Positions 1 through 8,285 of a stretch of 64,000 bases of DNA are shown here, in pieces. The translations under genes and the position numbers were made by a program. Each line of letters begins with the position of its first letter. Position 1 is the stretch's first letter. The notes below the pieces were generated by a model. That model saw nothing but the letters and a program-made list of their open reading frames with translations, had not been told where the DNA came from and did not search any database. Origin of the DNA: CAMPKL01 sp963817465 (GTDB lineage Bacteria; Acidobacteriota; Terriglobia; Bryobacterales; UBA6623); the NCBI GenBank assembly GCA_963817465.1, contig CAWFOP010000021.1:124001-188000 (forward strand). The letters run 5' to 3'.

Positions 1-1589
1 TCTGCGGCGGCGTGTTTCGCAGGCTGCTGGTTGTGGTCGGGCTGACGGGCATCTCGATCTATCTAAGCTGGCAGCTCATGCCCAAGACCGAGTACCTGCC
101 GCAGGGCAACCGCAACCTGCTGTTCGGCATGCTGCAGCCGCCGCCCGGCTACAACATCGACGAAGTCTCGAACATGCGCAACGTCTTCATCAAGGAGCTT
201 GGTCAGCTCTGGCAAGGGACCCCCGAACAGCTCCACGCAGAACCCGGCGGAGGCGTCGACCGCTGGTTCTTCATCGCGCTCAGCAACCAAGCCTTCTACG
301 GCATTCGCGCGAAGGAGCCGACTCGCGTGCGGGAGCTGCTGCCGGAGTTCACGCGCGTGAGCCGCATGTTCCCGGGGACGATCGGCTTTATCCAGCAGTC
401 GAGCCTGTTCCAGAGCGGCCGCGCCCCGGGACGCTCGATTGACATCGAGCTGAGCGGCCCGACGCTCGAAGGCCTGGTCGAGCGCGGCGGCCAAGTGTTC
501 GGCACGGTCCGGAGTCTGATGCCCGACGCCCAAGTGCAGCCGATCCCGAGCCTGGATCTCGGCGACCCCGAGATGCGCGTGATTACCGATCGCCGCCGCG
601 CCGCGGAAGTCGGCGTCAGCAATCGCGAGCTGGGCTTTACCGTGAGCGCGCTCATCGACGGCGCCAAGGCCAGCGACTACCCGTATGAGAGCCGCGAGAT
701 CGACCTGAAGGTCATGTCGCCGCGATCCTACGCCGACCGGACGCACTTGATCGAACAGATGCCGGTCGCCACGCCCGGCGGCAAGCTCGTCACGGTCGGA
801 TCACTGGCCAAGGTCGAGATGACGACCGGGCCCGCGCAGATCAACCACGTCGAGCGCCGGCGTTCGATCGTCGTGCGCGTGCTGCCGCCCGACAACATGC
901 CGCTCGAGCAGGCGATGGACACCATTACGAACGACGTGCTGGGTCCCATGCGAGCCGACGGCCGTCTCGGCGGCGAATTTCAGGCGCGTCTTGCCGGCAC
1001 GGCCGACAAGCTGGCGCTGATGCTGCAAACGCTGAAGTGGAACTTCCTGCTCGCGCTCGCGATCACCTACTTGCTGATGGCGGCGCTGTTTGAAAGCTTT
1101 CTCTACCCGTTCGTCATCATGTTCAGCGTGCCGCTGGCGGCGCTGGGCGGCTTCTTGGGATTGGCGCTGCTCAACCAGTTCACCTTCCAGGCGCTGGACA
1201 TTCTGACGATGCTCGGCTTCATCATCCTGATCGGCACGGTGGTGAACAACGCGATTCTAGTGGTTCACCAAGCGCTCAATCACATCCGCGACGAAGGCCT
1301 GGCCGAACGCGAGGCGATCCGCGAATCGACCCGCACGCGCATTCGTCCGATCTTCATGAGCGTGACGACGAGCGTGTTCGGCATGTTGCCGCTGGTGCTG
1401 TTCCCCGGCGCCGGCTCGGAGCTCTACCGCGGGCTGGGCAGCGTGGTGGTCGGCGGCTTGGTCGTCTCGACGGTGTTCACGCTGTTCCTAGTGCCGGCGC
1501 TGTTCAGCCTGGTGATGGACGCGCGCAACGCCATCGTCGGCGTGTTTACCTCGCGCGGCGGCGGTCAGCAGCCGGCCGAGGGCGACTAG
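1..1589 (+). CDS. RND efflux transporter permease, C-terminal half (5' end outside window)
   Basis: The reading frame is open from the window edge to the stop at 1589, so this is the 3' half of a larger gene (RND permeases are about 1,000-1,050 residues; about 528 are visible). The visible part starts in what looks like TM7, followed by the second periplasmic porter domain and then the cluster of hydrophobic helices TM8-TM12 (about residues 340-510), with the typical stretch FKxxF-like 'ALFESFLYPFVIMFSVPLAA'. The family exports drugs, metals or lipids with proton antiport as the inner-membrane part of a tripartite pump. Substrate cannot be told from this part. No partner gene lies downstream; the adaptor and outer-membrane genes, if linked, must lie upstream. 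Confidence 0.9.
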   Translation, partial: CGGVFRRLLVVVGLTGISIYLSWQLMPKTEYLPQGNRNLLFGMLQPPPGYNIDEVSNMRNVFIKELGQLWQGTPEQLHAEPGGGVDRWFFIALSNQAFYGIRAKEPTRVRELLPEFTRVSRMFPGTIGFIQQSSLFQSGRAPGRSIDIELSGPTLEGLVERGGQVFGTVRSLMPDAQVQPIPSLDLGDPEMRVITDRRRAAEVGVSNRELGFTVSALIDGAKASDYPYESREIDLKVMSPRSYADRTHLIEQMPVATPGGKLVTVGSLAKVEMTTGPAQINHVERRRSIVVRVLPPDNMPLEQAMDTITNDVLGPMRADGRLGGEFQARLAGTADKLALMLQTLKWNFLLALAITYLLMAALFESFLYPFVIMFSVPLAALGGFLGLALLNQFTFQALDILTMLGFIILIGTVVNNAILVVHQALNHIRDEGLAEREAIRESTRTRIRPIFMSVTTSVFGMLPLVLFPGAGSELYRGLGSVVVGGLVVSTVFTLFLVPALFSLVMDARNAIVGVFTSRGGGQQPAEGD

Positions 1590-1610
1590 CGGACGAGTTC
1601 AGCGAAACCT

Positions 1611-1632
1611 GCGAACCACGGAATGGGTTCGC
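1611..1632. terminator. Hairpin after the RND gene, possible terminator
   Basis: GCGAACC (1611-1617) and GGTTCGC (1626-1632) form a 7-bp stem with an 8-base loop just after the RND stop and before a converging gene. There is no clear T-run, so termination is a guess. Confidence 0.25.
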
Positions 1633-1644
1633 GGCACAACTGGA

Positions 1645-1670
1645 GTTGCGCGCGACAGTTGCGCGCGACA
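1645..1670. repeat. 13-bp perfect tandem duplication
   Basis: The unit GTTGCGCGCGACA occurs twice back to back (1645-1657 and 1658-1670) between two converging genes. Function unknown. Confidence 0.6.
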
Positions 1671-1677
1671 AGGCCGG

Positions 1678-2058
1678 TTAACCAGTCACGACGTGCTCGC
1701 GAAGGGCCTTGGCTTCCTCCACGCGGATCTGCGCGAGCTTGATGGCTTGCTGGACCACCGCCCTTGCCGCCTGAGCTCTGGTCTGCGGCGAGGCGTCGGA
1801 ATCAACCATGATTTCGCGCAGGATGCGGACGGCGTAAGGCGTCGTGCCTTCGAGCTGCTTGAGGCCCGTGCTGTAGGCGTCCTGCCACAGGAAGCTGAGC
1901 TCGCGGCGAAAATCTTGGTTTTCGCGAACCCAGCGGTAGAGCGTACTCAACGGCACACCGGAAATTGCAGCGGCCTTGCGCATGTTCGGCTGCTCGACGA
2001 TCGCATATAAAGCCTTGAAATGCTTGGACTTGAGTCCGAATTTCAAACTAGCGGACAT
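1678..2058 (-). CDS. Small helix-turn-helix protein (hypothetical)
   Basis: A 126-residue protein of unknown function. The first half carries a helix-turn-helix-like segment (about residues 15-40, 'MRKAAAISGVPLSTLYRWV') similar in style to homeodomain-like/terminase-small-subunit HTHs; the second half is helical ('SPQTRAQAARAVVQQAIKLA'). The frame is open upstream, but I place the start at the ATG at 2058 because GGGGAGA sits at good spacing just upstream and because the extra N-terminal residues would be translated repeat DNA. It faces away from the ArsR-type gene. The direct repeats just upstream (2082-2121) could be its own operator. It may be a regulator or a domesticated phage protein. 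Confidence 0.6.
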   Translation of the reverse strand: MSASLKFGLKSKHFKALYAIVEQPNMRKAAAISGVPLSTLYRWVRENQDFRRELSFLWQDAYSTGLKQLEGTTPYAVRILREIMVDSDASPQTRAQAARAVVQQAIKLAQIRVEEAKALREHVVTG

Positions 2059-2081
2059 GGTTCTCTCCCCACCTTTCTGTT

Positions 2082-2121
2082 CCATTCCGTGCCATTTGGC
2101 GCCATTCCGTGCCACTGTGTG
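2082..2121. promoter_or_regulatory. Iteron-like 20-bp repeats upstream of the HTH gene
   Basis: CCATTCCGTGCCA occurs at 2082-2094 and again at 2102-2114, exactly 20 bp (about two helical turns) apart, followed by a degenerate third unit around 2122. A GGCGCC palindrome lies between them. The block sits 24 bp upstream of the HTH start codon, where a transcription factor operator would be expected. Confidence 0.45.
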
Positions 2122-2342
2122 CCACGGTGCGCCGTTTCGGGCCGGCTGTTGCCGGCGACTGCCGCGCTGAGCCGATTCGCACCAGAGCATGCCGCGGCCC
2201 GAGCCTTCCGGGCGCACGGCCGTTCGGCCGCGCGTTCGGCAGGAAATGCGATACCGGGCTGTTCCGGGAGCGAAGCCGGCGAAAGCGGCCTCTGATATCT
2301 AGGATAAACCGCCGCACCAAATCTTCCTGGGGTCGAAGGCGC

Positions 2343-2378
2343 TTGACACGTGACTATATGGTCACATATCATCGACTT
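2343..2378 (+). promoter_or_regulatory. Promoter with embedded inverted repeat in front of the ArsR-SRPBCC gene
   Basis: A consensus TTGACA (2343-2348) is followed after 17-18 bp by ATATCA/TATCAT (2366-2372). Between them lies the inverted repeat GTGAC-N6-GTCAC (2350-2365), and GTGAC occurs again at 2379. Transcription would start about at the GTG at 2379, so the mRNA may be leaderless. The inverted repeat is where a winged-helix repressor would block polymerase, suggesting autoregulation. Confidence 0.55.
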
Positions 2379-3161
2379 GTGACCGACGATCGCGTCTTCA
2401 AGGCTCTGGCCGACGCTACGCGGCGCGCGCTGCTGGATCTGCTGTTCGAGCGGGACGGCCGCACGCTCACCGAGCTGGAAGCTCAGGCCGACATGACCCG
2501 GTTCGGCGTCATGAAGCACCTGCGCGTACTCGAAGAAGCCGGTCTGGTCATTACGCGGCGGTCAGGGCGCAAGAAGCTGCACTTCCTCAATCCCATGCCG
2601 ATCCGGCTCATCCACGACCGCTGGATCGACAAGTACACCGAGCCCTGGGCGGCCGCTCTCAGCGAACTCAAGAAGGATCTGGAAAAAACCATGGAAAAAG
2701 TGTTTGAGATCTATATCAAGACCACTCCCGAACGCCTGTGGCAGGCGATCACGGACCCCGCAATGCGACGCAAGTACACCTTCGGCGTCACGGTGACCTC
2801 GGACTGGACGCCCGGCTCGGCGTACAAGGGCGAGGCCGGCGACCCGCTGATGCCGATCTTGGAAGGCGAAAACCTCGAAGTGGATCCGCCGCGGCGGTTG
2901 GTGCAAAGCTTTCGCGCGCTGTGGAGCGACGAAGTGAAGGCGGAAGGAACGTCGCGCGTCACGTGGGAGATCACGCCGGTCGGCGACTCTTGCCGGCTTG
3001 TTGTGACCGCGGATCAACTGCGCGAAGGCGCGAATCCCGAGCTTTACGGCGGCTGGATGATGGTGCTGTCGGGGCTGAAGACGCTGCTCGAGACCGGCGA
3101 GTTTTTGACGACGCCGGGGTCGCAGCGGTTTTTGGGTCCGCAGCCGGTCGAGTCGGCGTGA
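2358..3161 (+). CDS. ArsR-family HTH regulator fused to SRPBCC (AHSA1) domain
   Basis: Two-domain protein. Residues about 8-95 form an ArsR-type winged helix ('FKALADATRRALLDLL', 'MTRFGVMKHLRVLEEAGLV'), with no obvious metal-binding cysteine pair. Residues about 115-255 form an SRPBCC/AHSA1 domain starting 'VFEIYIKTTPERLWQAITDP', a hydrophobic-ligand pocket fold. The layout suggests a one-component regulator sensing a small hydrophobic molecule, though the ligand is unknown. The open frame extends upstream to 2109, but that part lies across promoter-like DNA. The start is ATG 2358 or, if the promoter at 2343-2372 is right, GTG 2379 as a leaderless start. No obvious target gene follows; autoregulation is likely. 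Confidence 0.8.
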   Translation: MVTYHRLVTDDRVFKALADATRRALLDLLFERDGRTLTELEAQADMTRFGVMKHLRVLEEAGLVITRRSGRKKLHFLNPMPIRLIHDRWIDKYTEPWAAALSELKKDLEKTMEKVFEIYIKTTPERLWQAITDPAMRRKYTFGVTVTSDWTPGSAYKGEAGDPLMPILEGENLEVDPPRRLVQSFRALWSDEVKAEGTSRVTWEITPVGDSCRLVVTADQLREGANPELYGGWMMVLSGLKTLLETGEFLTTPGSQRFLGPQPVESA

Positions 3162-3234
3162 AGAAGGTGGAATTGCGGCGTTGTGGGCGGGATGATGTTG
3201 TGTCGTCCCGTCCCGAGCTTACGCTCTCGCTTGG

Positions 3235-3541
3235 CGAATCGCGATTGTTGGACGCGGCCTTACGGGTCTGTGTGAAAACGAGATGCTCGTGTTGAGCCCG
3301 CAAGGGCGGAGCAACGAACAGCCCCGGATTGAGCGGAGCGGAATCCGGGGATCGACTGGAGACGGAAAGTATTGGAAAGATTATCTTGGATCGCGTTTTG
3401 GGACCCCGGGCGCCGCTACGCTCCACCCGGGGCTATCCATTGCTTCGTCCTCCGGACGAGGTCGCGCCGGCGTTTTCACACAGGCTCTTGCGGTCAGGGC
3501 ACTCGCTTCGCGAATCGCGATTGTTGGACGCGGCCTTACGG
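3235..3541. repeat. Composite repeat block: 31-bp direct repeats plus 13-bp inverted repeats
   Basis: A perfect 31-bp direct repeat (3235-3265 and 3511-3541, starting CGAATCGCGATTGTTGG) surrounds a 13-bp inverted pair CTGTGTGAAAACG (3268-3280) / CGTTTTCACACAG (3471-3483). The hairpin-rich repeat at 3332-3470 lies inside. The whole 400-bp gap between the ArsR-type gene and the SDR appears non-coding and is almost entirely this nested structure, suggesting a non-autonomous mobile element or REP-like island. Confidence 0.6.
3332..3470. repeat. Dispersed intergenic hairpin repeat, copy 1
   Basis: About 139 bp that recurs with high identity at 24441-24578. It contains several hairpins: CCCCGGATT/AATCCGGGG (3322-3330 and 3342-3350, starting just outside the shared part), a CCCCGGG/CCCGGGG stem (about 3413-3432), and CGTCC/GGACG (about 3447-3459). 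No coding frame is conserved between the copies in a way that suggests a protein. Confidence 0.7.
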
Positions 3542-3562
3542 CCGCGGCTCTGTTGCGGCTGT

Positions 3563-4423
3563 TCAGGGTCTAGCGTCTAGGCCGAAATCGCGCTCGACGG
3601 AGGCGTACCAGTCTTCGTCGTTTTGCGCTCCCCACGCGACCCAATCTTCGTCGGACATGGAGGCGCGCCACGCTAGGAACGGCTCGGCGTCGGGGCCGAC
3701 CGGGTGTCGCAACACCGCCCCGTCATCCTGTGCGACTTCGAGAATCTTGTCGGCGACAAGCGACGGTTCGACCGGGTTTTGCAGGGAGGCGGCGAAGAGG
3801 CGCGAAAAACGGTAGACCTGCGGATAGGCGGCTTTCGGCGGCGGTTCGCCGATGCGTCGGGCCATCGCGGTGTCGATGATGCCGGGCTCGACCAGCGCGA
3901 CTCGAACGTTGTAGGTCTTCATCTCCTGAGCCAACCCCTCGGTCAACGCTTCCAAGGCCCACTTCGACGCCGCATACGGCGTTAGCGGGGAGTTTGAGAT
4001 TTTGCCGGCAACCGAGCTGATGTTGATGATGCAGCCGCCGCGCCTTTCGCGCATTTCGCCGACCACGGCCTGAATGCAGCGGATCGCGCCGAAATAGTTC
4101 GTCTCCATGATGCGGCGGAACACATCCAACGGCAGCTCTTCGATCGAGCCCGAGGCTTCGATGCCGGCGTTGTTGACGAGCACATCGACGCCGCCGGCCT
4201 GCTCGCGGATCTTCGCGACGGAGGCGGCGACCGACTCGTCGGAGTCGACGTCCATCACCGAGACATGAATCGGCAGACCTTCGGCGGCGGCGGTCTGAGC
4301 CAGTTGCGGCGAGCGCTGAGGGTCGCGCATGGCGGCGAAGACCTGGTGGCCGGCGCGCGCGAAGGCCAGCGCCGCCGCGTAACCGATGCCTTTGCTGGTT
4401 CCGGTGATCAAGACTCTCGACAT
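3563..4423 (-). CDS. SDR family oxidoreductase
   Basis: A 286-residue classical short-chain dehydrogenase/reductase. The NAD(P)-binding motif TGTSKGIG is at residues 7-14, NNAG is near residue 85, and the catalytic Ser/YxxxK is seen as 'ISSVAGK...YAASKWALEALTEGL' around residues 140-165. Start ATG 4423 has GAGGAG upstream; the open frame further up lacks support. The family reduces or oxidises alcohol/carbonyl groups of small molecules in the cytoplasm; the C-terminal extension (FLAWRASMSDEDW) is typical of uncharacterised SDRs. Substrate unknown and neighbours give no hint. Confidence 0.88.
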   Translation of the reverse strand: MSRVLITGTSKGIGYAAALAFARAGHQVFAAMRDPQRSPQLAQTAAAEGLPIHVSVMDVDSDESVAASVAKIREQAGGVDVLVNNAGIEASGSIEELPLDVFRRIMETNYFGAIRCIQAVVGEMRERRGGCIINISSVAGKISNSPLTPYAASKWALEALTEGLAQEMKTYNVRVALVEPGIIDTAMARRIGEPPPKAAYPQVYRFSRLFAASLQNPVEPSLVADKILEVAQDDGAVLRHPVGPDAEPFLAWRASMSDEDWVAWGAQNDEDWYASVERDFGLDARP

Positions 4424-4567
4424 TTTTTGCAGCTCCTCGGTTTCGATCGCCCGAATATAGCGCAGTTCGACGCGCGTCCGCCCCAAAGCTCTTGCCGAAA
4501 TCCCGGCCGGCTTCCACTAGACTACGAAACGGGACGCGGCATTCCGCGCAGCTTGCGCGAAACCCCA

Positions 4568-5279
4568 ATGGACACGACAAAAGCTCACGGCAAGCCGCCT
4601 CGCGCGTGTCAGATTTGCGGCTCCGAACACTCGAACCAATTGCGGCGGGCGGCGCTGGTGCGGCCCGCTGTCGCGAACATCATCGAGAAGGAAACCGGCC
4701 ACTGGGATCCGGACGGCTGGATCTGTCAGGACGACCTGCAGAAGTACCGCGATCTCTACGTGCAGTCCTTGCTCAAGGACGAGCGCACCGAGATCACCGA
4801 CCTCGAGCGCGAAGTCATCGAGAGTCTGCGCGAGAACGAGACGCTGTCTCGCAATCCGGACGAGGAGTTTGAAGCCGATCTAACGGTCGGGCCAACGGCT
4901 CGCTGACCACATCGCAAGCTTCGGCGGCAGTTGGACGTTCATCGTCTCGTTCGCCCTGGTGCTGTTCGTTTGGATGTTTCTGAACTCGGCGCTGTTGGTC
5001 GCGCGGCCTTTCGATCCGTTCCCGTATATCTTCTTGAACTTGATCTTGTCGTGCCTGGCGGCGGTGCAGGCGCCGCTGATCCTGATGAGTCAAAAGAGGC
5101 AGGAATCTCGCGACCGCGCGCGAGCGATGCACGATTACCAGGTCAACCTCAAGGCCGAGCTCGAGATTCGCCACTTGCACCAAAAAGTCGACCACTTGCT
5201 GTCGAACCAGTGGGAACGCCTGGTCGAGATCCAAGAGATTCAGATGGAGCTGGTGAATGAGCTGCGCAGCCGCCGCTAG
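4568..5279 (+). CDS. DUF1003 membrane protein (interrupted by one-base frameshift)
   Basis: Two overlapping frames together make one DUF1003 protein of about 236 residues. The first frame (4568-4906) gives the N-terminal Cys motif region (CQICG and ICQDDLQKYR, a possible metal site) and ends in a premature stop. The second frame carries the DUF1003 core from 'GQRLADHIASFGGSW' through two membrane helices ('FIVSFALVLFVWMFLNSALL' and 'YIFLNLILSCLAAVQAPLIL') and the helical tail 'LEIRHLHQKVDHLL'. Frames join if one base is removed in GGGCC near 4889-4893. The family is an uncharacterised inner-membrane protein. A sequencing indel is more likely than real decay because both halves are otherwise fully conserved. 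Confidence 0.8.
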
Positions 5280-5288
5280 GGGCGACGG

Positions 5289-6656
5289 CTACCAGCTCAA
5301 TAGGCGCGGCGAGATCTTGACGCCCTTCAGGTCGCCCAGCATGGCCAGCGACAGGTTGTAGGGCGTGATCCACGTGGTCGCGATCTGGTGCAGCTTCTCG
5401 GGAGTCACCTCCTGGAGGGCCGCGATCTCGTCGGTGAGCGGCGCGATTCTTCCAAAATAGCGCTCGCTGCGCGCCAGGCTCGTTGCTCGCGTGCGCAGCG
5501 AGTCGAGGTCTTTCATCAGATCGGTCTTGCGGCGTGCGCGAATCCGTGACATGGCGTCATCCTCGAGCGGCGTCACGGTGAGCGCGCGCAGCTCGGCGAC
5601 GGTCTTCTCGAGGGCTTCGACGGCTTGCTTGCGCGCGGTGCGGGCGCGAATCCAGATGCAGCCCGTGTCGGCGTACATCTCGAGCACGGACTCGATGTCG
5701 AGCGCCGGCAAGTCGCCTTCGCTGACCTCGCGTTTGAGCTTCGATCCCGGGCCGGCGGCGATGGCGCAGTTGAGCAGGGCGGCGACGTGTCTGAGGTCGT
5801 CGGCGGCGGGGCAGGTCGGAAAGCCGAGCTGGAAGCGAACTTTCGAAAACTGCGGTCGATTTCGAAACGCCAGGAACTTGTGGGACGGCGGGCTGGTTGT
5901 CGAGACGGTCTTCTTCGGCGTTTCGAGCTCGCCGAAGTACTTCTCCGCGAGAGCGGTGATTTCGGCGTGCTCGATATCGCCGGAGGCCACGATTGTCATG
6001 CCTTCGGGGCGATGGCTGCGCGTGTGGAAGCTTTGCAGACGCTTGGGCTTGAAGTCCTCGATCCGCGTGTGGCCGCGGACGGTGAGCAGGCGTCCGCGAG
6101 GCGGCCGGCACAAGCCGTGTCCCTTCCAGAGGCTGCGCAGGAACATGCGCTCGAGGTTGAAGTCGGCGTCCTTCTCGGCTTCGCGCAGCTCTTCGAGCAG
6201 GATCGTTGCCTCGGCCGACAGCGCCGTCTTCGTCAAAGTGGGTCGCAGCACGAGATCGGCGAGCAGATTGACGCAGTCTTCCAGGCTTTCCGGCTCGACC
6301 TGCGCCTGATAGTTGGCGTAGTCGCGGTCGGTCTCGATCCAGACGTCGCCGCCCAGCGCGTCGACCGCCTTGGCGATCTGCGCCGCGGAGCGCTGCTCGG
6401 TCCCGTGGAAAGACAGCCGCTGAATCACGTGAGTGGCGCCGCTCTCGTTGAGATCCTCATAGCGCGACCCGGCGTCGAGCCAGACGCCGAACACGACGGC
6501 GGGCGCGTCTTTGACCTGTTCGCTGATGACTCGGACGCCGTTTTGCAGAACGATGCGTTCGACGTCACGCTCCGGGGACTTGGATTTGCTCGGGCGCCGT
6601 GTGGTCTTTTTCGTAGTCGCCTTCTTTGTCTTCTTTTTTGTTGTTTTCTTCGCCAA
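5289..6656 (-). CDS. M16-family peptidase homologue with degenerate zinc site and lysine-rich N-terminus
   Basis: A 455-residue protein with the two-lobed M16B (pitrilysin/processing-peptidase) fold: N-lobe from about residue 32 ('LQNGVRVISEQVKDAPAV'), C-lobe around 240-440. In active members the zinc site is HxxEH; here the aligned stretch reads HVIQR (about residues 76-80), so both the catalytic Glu and the second His are lost while the downstream helix with EELREAEKD is kept. It is therefore probably a non-catalytic, structural or regulatory M16 subunit. The first 30 residues are extremely rich in Lys/Thr/Arg, like a histone H1 tail, and no signal peptide is seen. Start is a TTG at 6656 with TAAACT a few bases upstream, so it may be leaderless. 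No active partner is next to it. Confidence 0.8.
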   Translation of the reverse strand: MAKKTTKKKTKKATTKKTTRRPSKSKSPERDVERIVLQNGVRVISEQVKDAPAVVFGVWLDAGSRYEDLNESGATHVIQRLSFHGTEQRSAAQIAKAVDALGGDVWIETDRDYANYQAQVEPESLEDCVNLLADLVLRPTLTKTALSAEATILLEELREAEKDADFNLERMFLRSLWKGHGLCRPPRGRLLTVRGHTRIEDFKPKRLQSFHTRSHRPEGMTIVASGDIEHAEITALAEKYFGELETPKKTVSTTSPPSHKFLAFRNRPQFSKVRFQLGFPTCPAADDLRHVAALLNCAIAAGPGSKLKREVSEGDLPALDIESVLEMYADTGCIWIRARTARKQAVEALEKTVAELRALTVTPLEDDAMSRIRARRKTDLMKDLDSLRTRATSLARSERYFGRIAPLTDEIAALQEVTPEKLHQIATTWITPYNLSLAMLGDLKGVKISPRLLSW

Positions 6657-6705
6657 ATCAATAGTTTAGCGAAGCAGGCGGCTGAGCACCACGCAGGGGC
6701 CGTGC

Positions 6706-8190
6706 TTAGGGCTCGATGTGCGTCAGCTTGAAGGTCCAGGCGTAGCGGCACGGCAGCTTGTCGGCCGTGAGCTGCGGGACCTCGATGATCACGTCGTCGC
6801 GCTTGCTGGTCCAGGCCAGAGGCTCGTCGATTCCGAGCATGGTGACCTGGGTCGAGCGCTTGTCGGCCTGAACGTCTTTGAGGATGAGCTGCTCGCCGGG
6901 CCAGCCGGGCGTGATGGCGTAGAGCGTGTCGCCTTTGGAGGTGAAGAAGACCTGCTTGACGGCCTTGCCGTCGCGCGGCTGCTGGCCGGCCGCTTCGAGC
7001 ACGTCGTACTGGACGCGGAACTCGCCGAAGCTCTGCTCGGGAGGCGTCCCCTCGGTGTATTGGGCGGAGCGCTTCCAGGCGCGCGTGCCGTAGATCGCCT
7101 CGCCGTTGACGGCCAGCCAGTCGCCGAGCTCGAACAGGCGCTGCTGCATGATCTCGGGGATGCGGCCGTCGGCGTAGGGGCCGACGTTGAGCAGCAGGTT
7201 GCCGCCGCGGGCGACCAGGTCGGCGAGCATCCAGACCAGCTCCTTGCCGGTGCGATAGTTCTCGAGCGGCTCGGCGCGGTTGTAGCCGTAGGAGAAGCCC
7301 ATGCCGCGGTTCTCTTCCCACGGATGGGTGGCGTCGGGCATGCCGGCGCCGTACTCGGTGGTGTAATAGCCGCCGTGATGGTGGCGGGCGCCCTCGCCCC
7401 AGCGATCGTTGACGATCACGTGATCCTTGACGGGCGACTCGTTGTAGAGCCAGGCGAGCAGCTCGGCGCTCTTCCAGTCGGCGGGAGGCATGTCCCACTC
7501 GCCGTCGGAGAAGATGATCGACGGCTTGTAGCGCGTGACTGCGTCTTTGAACTGCGGAATCATGTGCTTGTCGACGTAGAGGTTACGGTCGGTGAGCCAG
7601 AGCGGGTTGTACCACTCGTAGAGCGAATAGTAGAAGCCCATCTCGAGTCCGGCGGCGCGTACGGCATTGCTCAGGTCGCCGAGCAAGTCACGATGCGGTC
7701 CCGCGTCGACGGCGTTCCACGGGCGGCCCCAGTCGCGGTTGGCCTCTTCGCTCTTGAACAGCGCGAAGCCGTCATGGTGTTTCGAGGTGAGCACGACGTA
7801 CTTGGCGCCGGCGCGCTTGAAGATCTCCGCCCACTTCGCCGGGTCGAACAGCTCGGCCTTGAACATGGGGGCGAACTGCGAGTACGAAAAGTCAGCGCCG
7901 AAGACGCGGTTGTGGAACTCCTGGGTCATGCGCCGGTTGCGGCTGTCGCGTTCGTTGCCGCCGTCGGCGGGTTCGCGCAAGTTGCGCCAGTACCACTCGG
8001 CGTAGCTGTCGGGCGCGGCGTAAGAGGGCACCGAGTAGAGGCCCCAGTGGATGAAGATGCCGAACTTGGCGTCGAGGTACCACTCCGGGGCGGGGCGGGA
8101 GTCCAGGGATTCCCAGTTGGGCTGATAGGGAGCGGCGAAGGCGCCGGCGGCGAGCAGGAGGAAGGCGGCGAGGATGGGGAGACGTTTCAT
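6706..8190 (-). CDS. Alpha-L-fucosidase (GH29)
   Basis: A 494-residue secreted glycoside hydrolase with signal peptide (MKRLPILAAFLLLAAGAFA). GH29 hallmarks: 'WYLDAKFGIFIHWGLYSVP' near residue 40, 'KYVVLTSKHHDGFALF' near 125, and the nucleophile region 'SIIFSDGEWDMP' near 230, where the Asp of SDGEW is the expected nucleophile. A C-terminal beta-sandwich follows. It releases L-fucose from glycans in the periplasm or outside the cell. Start ATG 8190 has GAGGGA upstream. It converges with no sugar transporter or other glycosidase, so it seems to be a stand-alone enzyme. Confidence 0.93.
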   Translation of the reverse strand: MKRLPILAAFLLLAAGAFAAPYQPNWESLDSRPAPEWYLDAKFGIFIHWGLYSVPSYAAPDSYAEWYWRNLREPADGGNERDSRNRRMTQEFHNRVFGADFSYSQFAPMFKAELFDPAKWAEIFKRAGAKYVVLTSKHHDGFALFKSEEANRDWGRPWNAVDAGPHRDLLGDLSNAVRAAGLEMGFYYSLYEWYNPLWLTDRNLYVDKHMIPQFKDAVTRYKPSIIFSDGEWDMPPADWKSAELLAWLYNESPVKDHVIVNDRWGEGARHHHGGYYTTEYGAGMPDATHPWEENRGMGFSYGYNRAEPLENYRTGKELVWMLADLVARGGNLLLNVGPYADGRIPEIMQQRLFELGDWLAVNGEAIYGTRAWKRSAQYTEGTPPEQSFGEFRVQYDVLEAAGQQPRDGKAVKQVFFTSKGDTLYAITPGWPGEQLILKDVQADKRSTQVTMLGIDEPLAWTSKRDDVIIEVPQLTADKLPCRYAWTFKLTHIEP

Positions 8191-8285
8191 CGCGTCCCTC
8201 AGCTTACTGTAGTTTTGACGCCGAGCATGGACTTGCGCCCTCGGGACAGCGACAGGGCGGCGGAACAGCCGGAACGGCATTTCGC

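Noticed and set aside
2082..2121. CRISPR-like array
   Set aside because: Only two or three short units, no spacers of regular length and no cas genes; read as operator repeats.
2109..2357. N-terminal extension of the ArsR-SRPBCC protein
   Set aside because: Runs over iteron repeats and a promoter; ArsR homology begins after 2379.
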